A stretch of 14,603 bases of DNA from Pseudorhodobacter antarcticus (GTDB lineage Bacteria > Pseudomonadota > Alphaproteobacteria > Rhodobacterales > Rhodobacteraceae), in the NCBI GenBank assembly GCA_945897655.1, contig CAMDHB010000047.1, positions 1 to 14,603 on the forward strand, written 5' to 3'. Below are positions 8,048 to 14,560 of the stretch, piece after piece; position 1 is the stretch's first letter, and the number at the start of each line of letters is the position of its first letter. The position numbers and the translations under genes are program-made. Below the pieces are notes generated by a model. It ran no database searches, had not been told where the DNA came from, and worked only from the letters and a program-made list of their open reading frames with translations.

Positions 8048-8955
8048 GTGGGCTCTCCATATGGCCAGTCGCCACGGGCAAGGGCGGCGATGGCGGTGAT
8101 GATCTGGGCGAAAGAGGCGGCGGCGCGGGGTACGATGGAGCGGGCGCGCAAATAGCCGTGGGGCAGGCCGGGGGCCAGAAAGAACTGTGCCCGTCCCCCG
8201 GCGGCATGGATGGCGGCCTGATATCTGGCACTGTCGTCGCAAAGCGGGTCACATTCGGCGCCAATGGCCACGGTGGGCGGCAGGCCGAAAAAATCGTGAT
8301 CTTGCAAGGGTTCGACCGTTTCGGTGCCGCCTTTGTACAGGCCGCGATAAAACAGCACATCATCGCGGGTCAGCATGGGGGCATGGGCATGTTCCATGGC
8401 GCTGCCGCTGTCCAGATCGCCGCCAAGGCCGGGATAGATCAGCACCTGCCCCAGAATGCGCACCCCCGCCTCACCCCGCAGGATGTGGCAGACGGAGGCG
8501 GCCAGAAACCCGCCCGCGCTGTCACCGGCCAGCACGATCGGGCCCTGTGCGGCCAGATGGCGGGCAACGGCCAGCGTGTCCTCCAGCGCCGCTGGGGTGG
8601 GGTGTTCGGGCAGCAGGCGGTAGTCAGCGGCCACCACGGTCAGCCCGGTTTCGGCCCGGATTTCGGCGCAGACATCGTCATGGCTGTGCAAACCGCCCAC
8701 AACCATGCCGCCGCCGTGCAGGTACAAAACCGTCGACCCCGCCCCTGGATAAATGCGGCAGGGCACCCCTGCCAGCGTTTCGTCCTGCGCCGTTACCCCC
8801 GGCGGATAGCCACGGAAAAACACCCGGCACATCCGGTCATAGATCGCCCGCTGATCGGAGATCGACAGGGAGGCGGTATCGGGCGGATAGGAGGCTTCGG
8901 TTCTGCGGATAAAGGCCCAGGTCGCCTCATCCATCAAGGTGGCATAGTCGGGCAT
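8044..8955 (-). CDS. Alpha/beta hydrolase, hormone-sensitive-lipase (HSL) family
   Basis: A 303-residue cytoplasmic esterase-like protein of the alpha/beta hydrolase-3 (HSL) group. The oxyanion-hole motif HGGG is at residues 80-83, the nucleophile elbow GDSAGG puts Ser146 at the active site, the acid is probably Asp236 (AECDPL) and the base His266 (LPHGYL). Length and motif spacing are normal, so it should be active on short acyl esters or related amides. The open frame begins at 8994, but ATG 8955 has AAGGA at good spacing and fits the family N-terminus. It is the first gene of a two-gene minus-strand operon with the class II aldolase-like gene. The pair suggests a small catabolic step of unknown substrate. 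Confidence 0.88.
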   Translation of the reverse strand: MPDYATLMDEATWAFIRRTEASYPPDTASLSISDQRAIYDRMCRVFFRGYPPGVTAQDETLAGVPCRIYPGAGSTVLYLHGGGMVVGGLHSHDDVCAEIRAETGLTVVAADYRLLPEHPTPAALEDTLAVARHLAAQGPIVLAGDSAGGFLAASVCHILRGEAGVRILGQVLIYPGLGGDLDSGSAMEHAHAPMLTRDDVLFYRGLYKGGTETVEPLQDHDFFGLPPTVAIGAECDPLCDDSARYQAAIHAAGGRAQFFLAPGLPHGYLRARSIVPRAAASFAQIITAIAALARGDWPYGEPT

Positions 8956-9116
8956 CGGCGATTCCTTGGTGGGGCAGAGTTCGCCCCAGATCATCCGCCT
9001 TGAGACACAATTGGCAAGGCCAACCCGGAATTGTCGTCAAATTTGCCAAAATTCCCCCGCAAATTCGCCGTGTTTCGGGGGTAGGGCTGGGGGCGGGGCG
9101 AATGAGGTGGGTTCAC
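8956..9116. promoter_or_regulatory. Divergent intergenic region between the hydrolase and receiver-like genes
   Basis: This 161-bp region separates two genes read away from each other, so it should hold promoters for both. It is more AT-rich around 9008-9055 than the flanking genes. A short palindrome TTGGC/GCCAA (9011-9015 and 9019-9023) lies there, followed by AAATTTGCCAAAATT at about 9039-9053. I cannot assign convincing -35/-10 boxes or a regulator to it. Confidence 0.35.
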
Positions 9117-9557
9117 ATGCAGATCATCAGGGGTTTCCAAGGGGACAATACCGCCGATATTGGCATGAAGGTGCGGGTTCTGGTGTTGACCGACGAGGGC
9201 GTCGATGGGCAGATCAGCCGCCGCTTGTCCAGTCTGGGGGGCACGGTGGAAGTGGTGGACGAATTGTTTGCGGCCCTGTCCGACCTGATCGACGATCCAG
9301 CCGGTTATGGGTTGTTCGTGATGGATTGCGATGCGCCCGGTGTGGGCGGGTTGGAGGCGGCCCGTCGTGCGCTGCAATTGCTGGGTGATCTGGTGCTGCG
9401 TGTGCCGGTCATCCTGACGTCAAGCGCGTTCAGGGACCATAGTTTCCCGGTGGAGCGGAACCTGCCCACCGCGCTGCGCGCGCCGGTGTCGATGATGTCG
9501 CTGAGGGAGGCGTATGAACACGCTCTGCAGGGCCGGATGCTGCACCGCGCGGCTTGA
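9117..9557 (+). CDS. Small receiver-like (response-regulator fold) protein, degenerate
   Basis: A 146-residue stand-alone protein resembling a CheY-type receiver. The acidic pair Asp26-Glu27 follows strand 1 (VLVLTDE). Asp70 in FVMDCDAPG sits four residues before the Pro, as the phospho-acceptor does. VILTSS at 98-103 supplies the Thr/Ser. The conserved Lys of the C-terminal 'KP' is replaced: TALRAPVS has Ala122-Pro123. Losing that Lys usually weakens phosphorylation-driven switching, so it may be a pseudo-receiver. No output domain or histidine kinase is nearby. I believe similar proteins occur across Rhodobacterales, but I cannot name a function. ATG 9117 is chosen for GAGGTGGG at 9105; ATG 9102 and ATG 9165 are alternatives. 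A hairpin terminator follows the stop. Confidence 0.75.
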   Translation: MQIIRGFQGDNTADIGMKVRVLVLTDEGVDGQISRRLSSLGGTVEVVDELFAALSDLIDDPAGYGLFVMDCDAPGVGGLEAARRALQLLGDLVLRVPVILTSSAFRDHSFPVERNLPTALRAPVSMMSLREAYEHALQGRMLHRAA

Positions 9558-9568
9558 CGGGCCAAAGG

Positions 9569-9595
9569 AAAAGGGCGTGCAAGACACGCCCTTTT
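9569..9595. terminator. Bidirectional intrinsic terminator
   Basis: AAAA, stem GGGCGTG (9573-9579), loop CAAGA, stem CACGCCC (9585-9591), then TTTT. The stem is a perfect 7 bp, extended by A-T pairs, with T-runs on both strands. It lies between the convergent receiver-like gene (stop at 9557) and the cold-shock gene (stop at 9652) and should serve both. Confidence 0.88.
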
Positions 9596-9651
9596 CAGCC
9601 GAATAATTGTCCCTGAGTGGCGGTCATTGGCCAGCCGCAGGGCAAACCGCC

Positions 9652-9858
9652 TTACGCGAGGGCGAGGTTGGTCGCCGATTCGCGGCCGTCACGACCGGCT
9701 TCGATGTCGAAGGTGACCGGCTGGCCATCCTTCAACGACCGCAGACCAGCCCGCTCCAGCGCGGTGATGTGCACGAACACGTCCTTCTTGCCGCCTTCCG
9801 GGGCGATGAAGCCGTAACCCTTGGTTTCATTGAACCATTTCACGGTGCCCTTAGCCAT
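9652..9858 (-). CDS. cspA: Cold-shock domain protein (CspA family)
   Basis: A 68-residue single-domain cold-shock protein. It begins MAKGTVKWFNETKGYGFI with the RNP1 motif KGYGFI, followed by RNP2 VFVHI. It ends in ESATNLALA. These five-stranded barrels bind single-stranded RNA and DNA and act as RNA chaperones in the cytoplasm. Length and motifs are normal. The frame can extend upstream to 9909 with another start, but ATG 9858 has AGGAGAG at ideal spacing and gives the standard N-terminus. The paralogue identity (cold-induced or constitutive) cannot be told from the sequence. Confidence 0.95.
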   Translation of the reverse strand: MAKGTVKWFNETKGYGFIAPEGGKKDVFVHITALERAGLRSLKDGQPVTFDIEAGRDGRESATNLALA

Positions 9859-10109
9859 CGTGAACTCTCCTGTCTGTTTGCCGCCCGCGAGATTGCGGCG
9901 GCCCGGCACCGTCAGCTTTGGATCGATTTGCTGTGGCCCGAGAACGGAACAGGGTCGATAGAAGTAACGTCGCGGCGTCGTTCATGACGCCAAACAGGCC
10001 GAAAATCAAGATTAATTAGAATTGCCCCTTTCGGTGGTGCGCAAATGCGGTGGTGGAGGTGGCGCGGGCCTTGCGCTATGCAGGGCCAACCACCCTCAAG
10101 GAGCATGCA
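9859..10109. promoter_or_regulatory. Divergent intergenic region: cold-shock gene leader and promoter of the TolB-like gene
   Basis: A 251-bp gene-free stretch with read-outs to both sides. Towards the cold-shock gene (minus strand) the leader can form CCGCC/GGCGG (9881-9885 with 9897-9901) and a further hairpin GGCGTC/GACGCC (9974-9979 with 9986-9991). An AT-rich patch at about 10000-10022 contains TTGATT on the minus strand, which could be a -35 box, but no good -10 follows at standard spacing. Long structured leaders are typical of cold-shock genes, so regulation in the 5' UTR is plausible. On the plus side only the ribosome-binding site AAGGAG at 10098-10103 is clear. Confidence 0.4.
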
Positions 10110-11027
10110 ATGACCACATCCCAATCCATGCGGCCCGACCCCGACACCCGCCGTCTGCTGCCGCGTCAGGCCAGCGAATTGGTGGTGGCCGATCTGGTCA
10201 GCGGGCAGATCACCGTGATCTATCACACGCAGGAGTTGATCGAGGCGCCGAACTGGACGCTGGATGGCAAATGGCTGATCTATAACGCCGATGGCCGGTT
10301 GTTTCGCATCTCGCCCGATGGCACCGACGGTCCTGACCGGATCAACACCGCCCCGGTCGAGAATTTGAACAATGACCATGTGCTGGCGCCCGATGGGGTG
10401 ACGGTGTTCATCAGCGCCAATGACGGGCATCTGTATCATGTGCCCTTGGCAGGCGGCGTGCCGGTTCGGGTGTCGAATGAGCAGGACCCGGCCCGGCGCT
10501 ATCGCCATTACCTGCATGGGATTTCGCCCGATGGCCTGACCCTGACCTATGTCGCCTATGAGACGCGCCCCGAGGGCGGCACGATGATGCGGCTGGCAGT
10601 CATTCCTGCCGCGGGCGGGGTCGAGGGCTATCTGACCGACGGGTCCTGCCCGGTGGATGGGCCCGAGTTTTCGCCGGATGGGGCGTGGCTTTACTATAAC
10701 GGCGAGGGGGCGGCCCGGCGCCCAGGTCATGCACAGATTTTCAGGATGCGGCCTGATGGGACGGGGGTTGAGCAGTTGACCCATGACGACCGGGTGAACT
10801 GGTTCCCCCATATCTCGCCCGACGGGTCGATGATGTGCTATATCTCGTTCCCCGAGGGTACGCTGGGCCACCCGGCGGACAAGGCCGTGATCTTGCGGCT
10901 GGCCGCGCCGGATGGAGGCAACATGCGCGATCTGGATGCGTTCAATGGCGGGCAGGGCACGATCAACGTGCCGTCCTGGGCCCCGGATTCCAAGCGCTTC
11001 GCCTATGTCCGGTATCCGGTGGCGTAA
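10110..11027 (+). CDS. TolB-like beta-propeller protein (PD40/WD40-like repeats), cytoplasmic
   Basis: A 305-residue protein built of repeated beta-propeller blades. The marker (S/A)PDG recurs at about residues 68-71, 93-96, 139-142, 188-191 and 236-239, with a last degenerate APDSK at 291-295, fitting a six-blade TolB/dipeptidyl-peptidase-IV-like propeller. Unlike true TolB it has no signal peptide and no N-terminal TolB domain, so it is not expected in the periplasmic Tol-Pal system. Automated pipelines often name such proteins 'biopolymer transporter Tol', which I would not accept. Binding of a sugar, peptide or partner protein is possible. ATG 10110 is preferred over upstream starts (frame open from 10050) because of AAGGAG six bases before it. 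Confidence 0.8.
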   Translation: MTTSQSMRPDPDTRRLLPRQASELVVADLVSGQITVIYHTQELIEAPNWTLDGKWLIYNADGRLFRISPDGTDGPDRINTAPVENLNNDHVLAPDGVTVFISANDGHLYHVPLAGGVPVRVSNEQDPARRYRHYLHGISPDGLTLTYVAYETRPEGGTMMRLAVIPAAGGVEGYLTDGSCPVDGPEFSPDGAWLYYNGEGAARRPGHAQIFRMRPDGTGVEQLTHDDRVNWFPHISPDGSMMCYISFPEGTLGHPADKAVILRLAAPDGGNMRDLDAFNGGQGTINVPSWAPDSKRFAYVRYPVA

Positions 11028-11056
11028 GGGACGTTTTCTACCCCAGTTATCCGGGC

Positions 11057-11257
11057 CGGGACCGGGAAAGCGACTGTCCAGTGGACAGTCGCCCCGCGTC
11101 CCATGCCGAGAGCCGCAAGGCGACGGCATTGCGGCTGCGGGCCCTGTTGCAACGGGAAAAGCGGTTCGTGATGGGCACGACCGCGGGTGGAAGCGGAACG
11201 CGCCCGCCCGGTGGGCGGTCGGGCCCGTCACGAATTGCTTTGGGCAATTCGTGGAAG
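11057..11257 (+). repeat. Structured dispersed repeat, copy B
   Basis: It is placed as copy A is, between convergent genes, and lies on the same strand. CGGGACCGG is at 11057-11065. Hairpin 1 has arms CGACTGTCC 11071-11079 and GGACAGTCG 11083-11091 around AGT. Hairpin 2 spans about 11198-11228. Hairpin 3 has arms CACGAATTGC 11229-11238 and GCAATTCGTG 11244-11253 around TTTGG, followed by GAAG. Compared with copy A, hairpin 1 differs at several arm positions and the opposite arm changes to keep every pair; in hairpin 3 a C-G pair becomes a T-A pair. The block with GTCCCATGCCGAGAGCCG is identical in A and B. Confidence 0.87.
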
Positions 11258-11271
11258 GGTAGAAGGCAGGG

Positions 11272-12489
11272 TTATCCAGCCACCCGCCGCACCGCCCACC
11301 AACTTGCCCCCGCCATCACGCCAGCGGTGGCCAGACACAGCGGCAACCCGCCCAACTGATAACTGATCCCCGACAGCGCCGTGCCCAGCAGTCGCCCCGC
11401 CGCATTGGCCATATAATAGAACCCCACATCCATCGTGACCCGTTCTGCACTGGTAAAGGCCAGGATCAGATAGGAATGGACCGAGGAGTTGATGGCAAAG
11501 ACAAAGCCGAAGAGCAGCAGCCCCGCCACCAGCACAAAAGTGAACCACGGCGCGGGCGGCAGCAGCGCCAATCCGGCCAACACCAGCGGAATGGGCACCA
11601 GAAGGCCCGCCCAGAACACCGCCTTGCCGATGATCGCCGCCTCCGATGCCCCTTTGGCGCTCAACAACCGGGGCGCGTTGGCCTGCACGATGCCGTAGGC
11701 GATGGTCCAGACCGCCATGAACCCGCCGATCAGAAAGAACGCGGCGCGTCGGCTGTCGGGGCTGCCATCGGACAGGACGGATTGAAAGTAGATCGGAATG
11801 CCCACCACGAACCACACATCCCGCGCCCCAAACAGGAACATCCGGGCCAACGACAGCCGGTTGATCCGGGTGTTGTGCGACCAGATTTGGGTGACCTTGG
11901 CCTCTTTGCTGCCCATCGGCAGGCCGGGTGGCAGAAAGGCGGCAATGGCCAGCAAGATCACCGCCAGCACCCCCGCCATGCCCAGAATGGCGGGCTGGAA
12001 CCCCACCAGCGCCAGCAGCGCGGCCCCCAGCAGGAACCCCATCCCCTTGACCGCGTTCTTCGACCCGGTCAGCACGGCCACCCAGCGGAACAAGACGCCC
12101 TCGCCCTTGGGTGCCAGCACCTTGACGGCGGATTTGCTGGACATCTTCGCCATGTCCTTGGCCACCCCCGACACACCCTGCACCGCCGTCACGAAGATGA
12201 CCGAGGCCAGAACGCTCCACCCCGGGTCCAGTTGCGACAGGGCGACCAAGGCCGCGATCTGCAGGCCCAGCCCCAGATAGAGCGTGGTTGCCAGCCCGAA
12301 CCGCGCCGCCAGGAACCCCGCATAAAGGTTGGTCACCACCCCGGCGAGTTCATAGAGCAGGAACAGCCAGGCCAGTTGAATGGGCGAAAAGCCCAAGCCG
12401 TTGAAATGCAACAGCACCAGCATCCGCAGCGCGCCGTCTGACAGCATGAAGGACCAATAGGCCGCCGTGACAGCGCCGTAGGCCCTCAC
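11272..12489 (-). CDS. arsJ: ArsJ, organoarsenical (1-arseno-3-phosphoglycerate) efflux MFS transporter
   Basis: A 405-residue major-facilitator protein with about 12 hydrophobic segments. It carries text typical of ArsJ: TAAYWSFMLSDGALRMLVLLHF at residues 8-29, SGVAKDMAKMSSKSAVK at 107-123, FRWVAVLTGSKNAVKG at 134-149 and ARDVWFVVG in the second half. ArsJ exports 1-arseno-3-phosphoglycerate, which the partner GAPDH makes from arsenate; outside the cell it falls apart to arsenate, giving resistance (established for ArsJ/GAPDH pairs). The frame is open to 12543, but GTG 12489 fits the family N-terminus and overlaps the GAPDH stop (GTGA, 12489-12486), so translation is coupled. It is the last gene of the ars operon. 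Confidence 0.92.
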   Translation of the reverse strand: MRAYGAVTAAYWSFMLSDGALRMLVLLHFNGLGFSPIQLAWLFLLYELAGVVTNLYAGFLAARFGLATTLYLGLGLQIAALVALSQLDPGWSVLASVIFVTAVQGVSGVAKDMAKMSSKSAVKVLAPKGEGVLFRWVAVLTGSKNAVKGMGFLLGAALLALVGFQPAILGMAGVLAVILLAIAAFLPPGLPMGSKEAKVTQIWSHNTRINRLSLARMFLFGARDVWFVVGIPIYFQSVLSDGSPDSRRAAFFLIGGFMAVWTIAYGIVQANAPRLLSAKGASEAAIIGKAVFWAGLLVPIPLVLAGLALLPPAPWFTFVLVAGLLLFGFVFAINSSVHSYLILAFTSAERVTMDVGFYYMANAAGRLLGTALSGISYQLGGLPLCLATAGVMAGASWWAVRRVAG

Positions 12490-13493
12490 ATCGACCCCGC
12501 CACCATGCGGACCACATCGGCCAGACGGCAGGAATAGCCCCATTCGTTGTCATACCAGGCGTATATCTTGACCTGCGTGCCCGCGATCACCATCGTGCTG
12601 GCCGCGTCAATGATGGAGGAGCGGGGGTCGTTGACATAGTCGGTCGACACCAGGGGCCGCTCCTCATATCCCAGAATGCCCCGCAGCACGCCTTCCGAGG
12701 CCGCCCGGAACAGCCCGTTCACCTCCTCCACCGTCGTCTCACGCTCAACCTCGAACACGCAATCGGTCAGCGAGGCGTTCAATAGCGGCACCCGCACCGC
12801 ATGGCCGTTCAGGCGGCCCTTAAGCTCGGGGTAGATCAGCGTGATCGCGGTGGCGGAGCCTGTGCTGGTGGGGATCAGGTTCATCAGGGCAGACCGTGCC
12901 CGGCGCATGTCCTTGGCAGGGCGGTCCACGATGGTCTGGGTGTTGGTCACGTCATGGATCGTGGTGATCGAGCCATGCCGGATGCCGATGCCTTCGTGGA
13001 TGACCTTGACCACGGGGGCGAGGCAGTTGGTGGTACAGGAGGCGGCGGTGATCAGGTTTTGCGTGCCGTCATACAGATGATGGTTGACGCCATAAACCAG
13101 GTTCAACGCCCCGCCATCCTTGACCGGGGCGGAAACCACCACCTTCTTCACCCCGGCGGCATAGTAGGGGGCCACCTTGGCGGCAGTCTTGAACACGCAG
13201 GTGCAGTCGATCACCAGATCAACCCCCATCGCGGCCAGCGGCAAATCCTCGATCCGCTTCGCTGCCGTCAGGGTGATGCGCTGCCCTGACAGGGTAAGGC
13301 TAGTGTCATCCCACGAGATGGCACGGGGCCAGCGACCGTGGACAGAATCAAACTCCATCAGCAGGGCATGCTGTTCGGGTTCGCCCACGGGGTCGTTGAT
13401 CAGCACGATCTCACCCCCTGCGCCTGTGTCGATCAGGTCGCGCAGGGCGAGTTTTCCGATGCGGCCAAGGCCGTTCAGGGCAATGCGGGTCAT
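12486..13493 (-). CDS. gap: ArsJ-associated glyceraldehyde-3-phosphate dehydrogenase
   Basis: A 335-residue full-length GAPDH. The Rossmann NAD site is LNGLGRIGKLALRDL at residues 6-20, the catalytic Cys153 is in ASCTTNCLAP (151-160), and the general base His180 is in TTIHDVTNTQ. Substrate-binding text SALMNLIPTSTGSA is at 201-214 and WYDNEWGYSCRLADVV near the end. In ars operons this enzyme uses arsenate in place of phosphate and makes 1-arseno-3-phosphoglycerate for export by ArsJ. The VTNTQTIVDRP variant text, rather than the housekeeping TNDQ form, and the neighbours point to the ars-dedicated paralogue and not the glycolytic enzyme. Its start ATG 13493 overlaps the stop of the arsR-arsC fusion by one base (TGATG). 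Confidence 0.93.
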   Translation of the reverse strand: MTRIALNGLGRIGKLALRDLIDTGAGGEIVLINDPVGEPEQHALLMEFDSVHGRWPRAISWDDTSLTLSGQRITLTAAKRIEDLPLAAMGVDLVIDCTCVFKTAAKVAPYYAAGVKKVVVSAPVKDGGALNLVYGVNHHLYDGTQNLITAASCTTNCLAPVVKVIHEGIGIRHGSITTIHDVTNTQTIVDRPAKDMRRARSALMNLIPTSTGSATAITLIYPELKGRLNGHAVRVPLLNASLTDCVFEVERETTVEEVNGLFRAASEGVLRGILGYEERPLVSTDYVNDPRSSIIDAASTMVIAGTQVKIYAWYDNEWGYSCRLADVVRMVAGSM

Positions 13494-14314
13494 CAGCGGT
13501 CCAATCCTATGGCATCGACGCGGTGTTGCAGCGACAACCGGTCCAGTGTTTCAAACGGCAGTGCGACAAAGGCCTGCACCCGGCGGCGCAGGGCGGCATA
13601 GGTCTGGGCAAAGATCAGCGCCTTTTCCGCCTCGGTTCCGGTGGCCTTGACCGGGTCGGGCATGCCCCAGTGGCCGGTGATGGGCTGGCCTGCCCAAGGC
13701 GGGCATTCCTCGGCCGCCGCCGTGTCGCAGACGGTAAAGACGAAATCCATCACCGGGGTGCCCGGGGTCTGGAATTCCGAGATGTGTTTGGCCCGCAAGC
13801 CGGTGATGTCGTGGCCGTTGCGCTGCAACACCTCCAACGCATGGGGGTTCAGGGCCGTATTGGGCTGGCTGCCTGCGGAAAAGGCCTGAAACTTGCCGCA
13901 CCCCAAGTCGCGCAGCAGCGCTTCGGCAAAGATCGACCGGGCCGAGTTGCCGGTGCAGATGAACAGAACATCGAAATCGGTATCGCGTATGGTGGGGGTG
14001 CCCTTACGGGTGGTCTGGTGGGGGGGCATCAGGTCAGGCCGGGCACGGCCAATATCCAGAACAAGCGTGCTGATCAGCGCCCCGGTCGCATTCAGGTCAA
14101 CGGCATAGTGCAGCGACCGCCTGTGGCGTTCGACCGTGATCAGGCCGCAGGCGGTAAGGTCGGACAGGTGGTGCGACAGGGTGTTGGGTTTCAGATCCAG
14201 CGCCTGTGCAATCTCGGTCGGGCGCACGCCTTGGGGGGCAAAGCGCATGAGCAGGCGGAACACCGCAAGGCGGTCCGGATGGCCGAGGCAGGCGAGGCGG
14301 GCGGTGGTTTCCAT
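13493..14314 (-). CDS. arsRC: ArsR-family repressor fused to LMW-PTP-type arsenate reductase (ArsC)
   Basis: A 273-residue two-domain protein. Residues 1-95 form an ArsR/SmtB winged helix with recognition helix text LKPNTLSHHLSDL at 41-53. Residues 114-255 form a low-molecular-weight-phosphatase-like arsenate reductase with P-loop Cys120-TGNSA-Arg126, resolving-cysteine candidates Cys196 and Cys204 (VCDTAAAEECPPW), and the general acid in the MPDP segment (Asp220). The ArsR half lacks the classical ELCVCDL arsenite site; its only cysteines are Cys9 and Cys56. It is the first gene of the ars operon, so it probably represses its own promoter while reducing As(V) to As(III). ATG 14314 sits inside a palindrome, the likely operator. 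Such fusions are known in alphaproteobacteria. Confidence 0.93.
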   Translation of the reverse strand: METTARLACLGHPDRLAVFRLLMRFAPQGVRPTEIAQALDLKPNTLSHHLSDLTACGLITVERHRRSLHYAVDLNATGALISTLVLDIGRARPDLMPPHQTTRKGTPTIRDTDFDVLFICTGNSARSIFAEALLRDLGCGKFQAFSAGSQPNTALNPHALEVLQRNGHDITGLRAKHISEFQTPGTPVMDFVFTVCDTAAAEECPPWAGQPITGHWGMPDPVKATGTEAEKALIFAQTYAALRRRVQAFVALPFETLDRLSLQHRVDAIGLDR

Positions 14315-14336
14315 ATTTCCTGAATATAGGAAATAT
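14313..14336 (-). promoter_or_regulatory. Probable ArsR operator overlapping the fusion-gene start codon
   Basis: A perfect palindrome with 9-bp arms ATATTTCCT (14313-14321) and AGGAAATAT (14328-14336) around a 6-bp spacer. It covers the first two bases of the ATG (14314-14312) and the AGGA ribosome-binding sequence. Its AT-rich nature in GC-rich DNA, symmetry and size fit an ArsR-type operator. Read on the minus strand, the spacer is TATATT (14327-14322), a good -10 box; CACTTG about 17 bp upstream is a weak -35 candidate. Repressor binding would then block polymerase directly. Confidence 0.75.
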
Positions 14337-14378
14337 TTCGGGGGCCAAGTGAAGGTTTTGTAACGCCTTCATCTTCTT

Positions 14379-14560
14379 CTTCCCCGATAGGCCAAAGCCT
14401 ATCGGGGACGCGCCTGCCTGCCCCTAGGCAGGCGCGTTCCGCGCCCACCCCAGGCAGGCGCGTCCCCTCGCCTGCCAAAGGTCCTTGCGCCCGACTCCCT
14501 CGCCGTCGCCCGAGGGGCTCCGGCAATCGGACCGATGGAGGCTCCACTGGAGCCTCCATC
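14379..14560 (-). repeat. Structured dispersed repeat, copy C (divergent, inverted)
   Basis: On the minus strand it shows the same order of parts as copies A and B. Hairpin 1 has arms 14549-14560 and 14534-14545 (GATGGAGGCTCC and its complement, 12 bp) around AGT. A GGCGACGGC block and GGTGGGC-CGGAACG text follow. Hairpin 2 has arms AGGCAGGCGCGT 14426-14437 and ACGCGCCTGCCT 14408-14419. Hairpin 3 has arms CCCCGATAGGC 14382-14392 and GCCTATCGGGG 14397-14407, apex TTTG on the minus strand, then AAG. Arm sequences differ almost completely from A and B while the pairing holds. The remaining bases up to 14603 show no gene I can support. Confidence 0.7.
14408..14463. repeat. Inverted arm with a duplicated partner inside copy C
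   Basis: ACGCGCCTGCCT at 14408-14419 is complementary to AGGCAGGCGCGT, which occurs twice: at 14426-14437 (loop of 6) and at 14452-14463. The two 12-base copies are identical direct repeats, so either could pair with the first arm, giving two mutually exclusive hairpins. Confidence 0.7.

Noticed and set aside
8048..8242. N-terminal extension of the class II aldolase-like frame
   Set aside because: It overlaps the hydrolase C-terminus, is Arg/Pro-rich and non-family-like. ATG 8047 gives the family N-terminus and an ATGA overlap.
9859..9909. Longer start for the cold-shock protein
   Set aside because: It adds 17 residues not seen in the CspA family. ATG 9858 has a strong AGGAGAG site.
12490..12543. 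N-terminal extension of ArsJ inside the GAPDH gene
   Set aside because: The extra 18 residues are absent from ArsJ as I know it, and GTG 12489 overlaps the GAPDH stop as expected for coupled genes.
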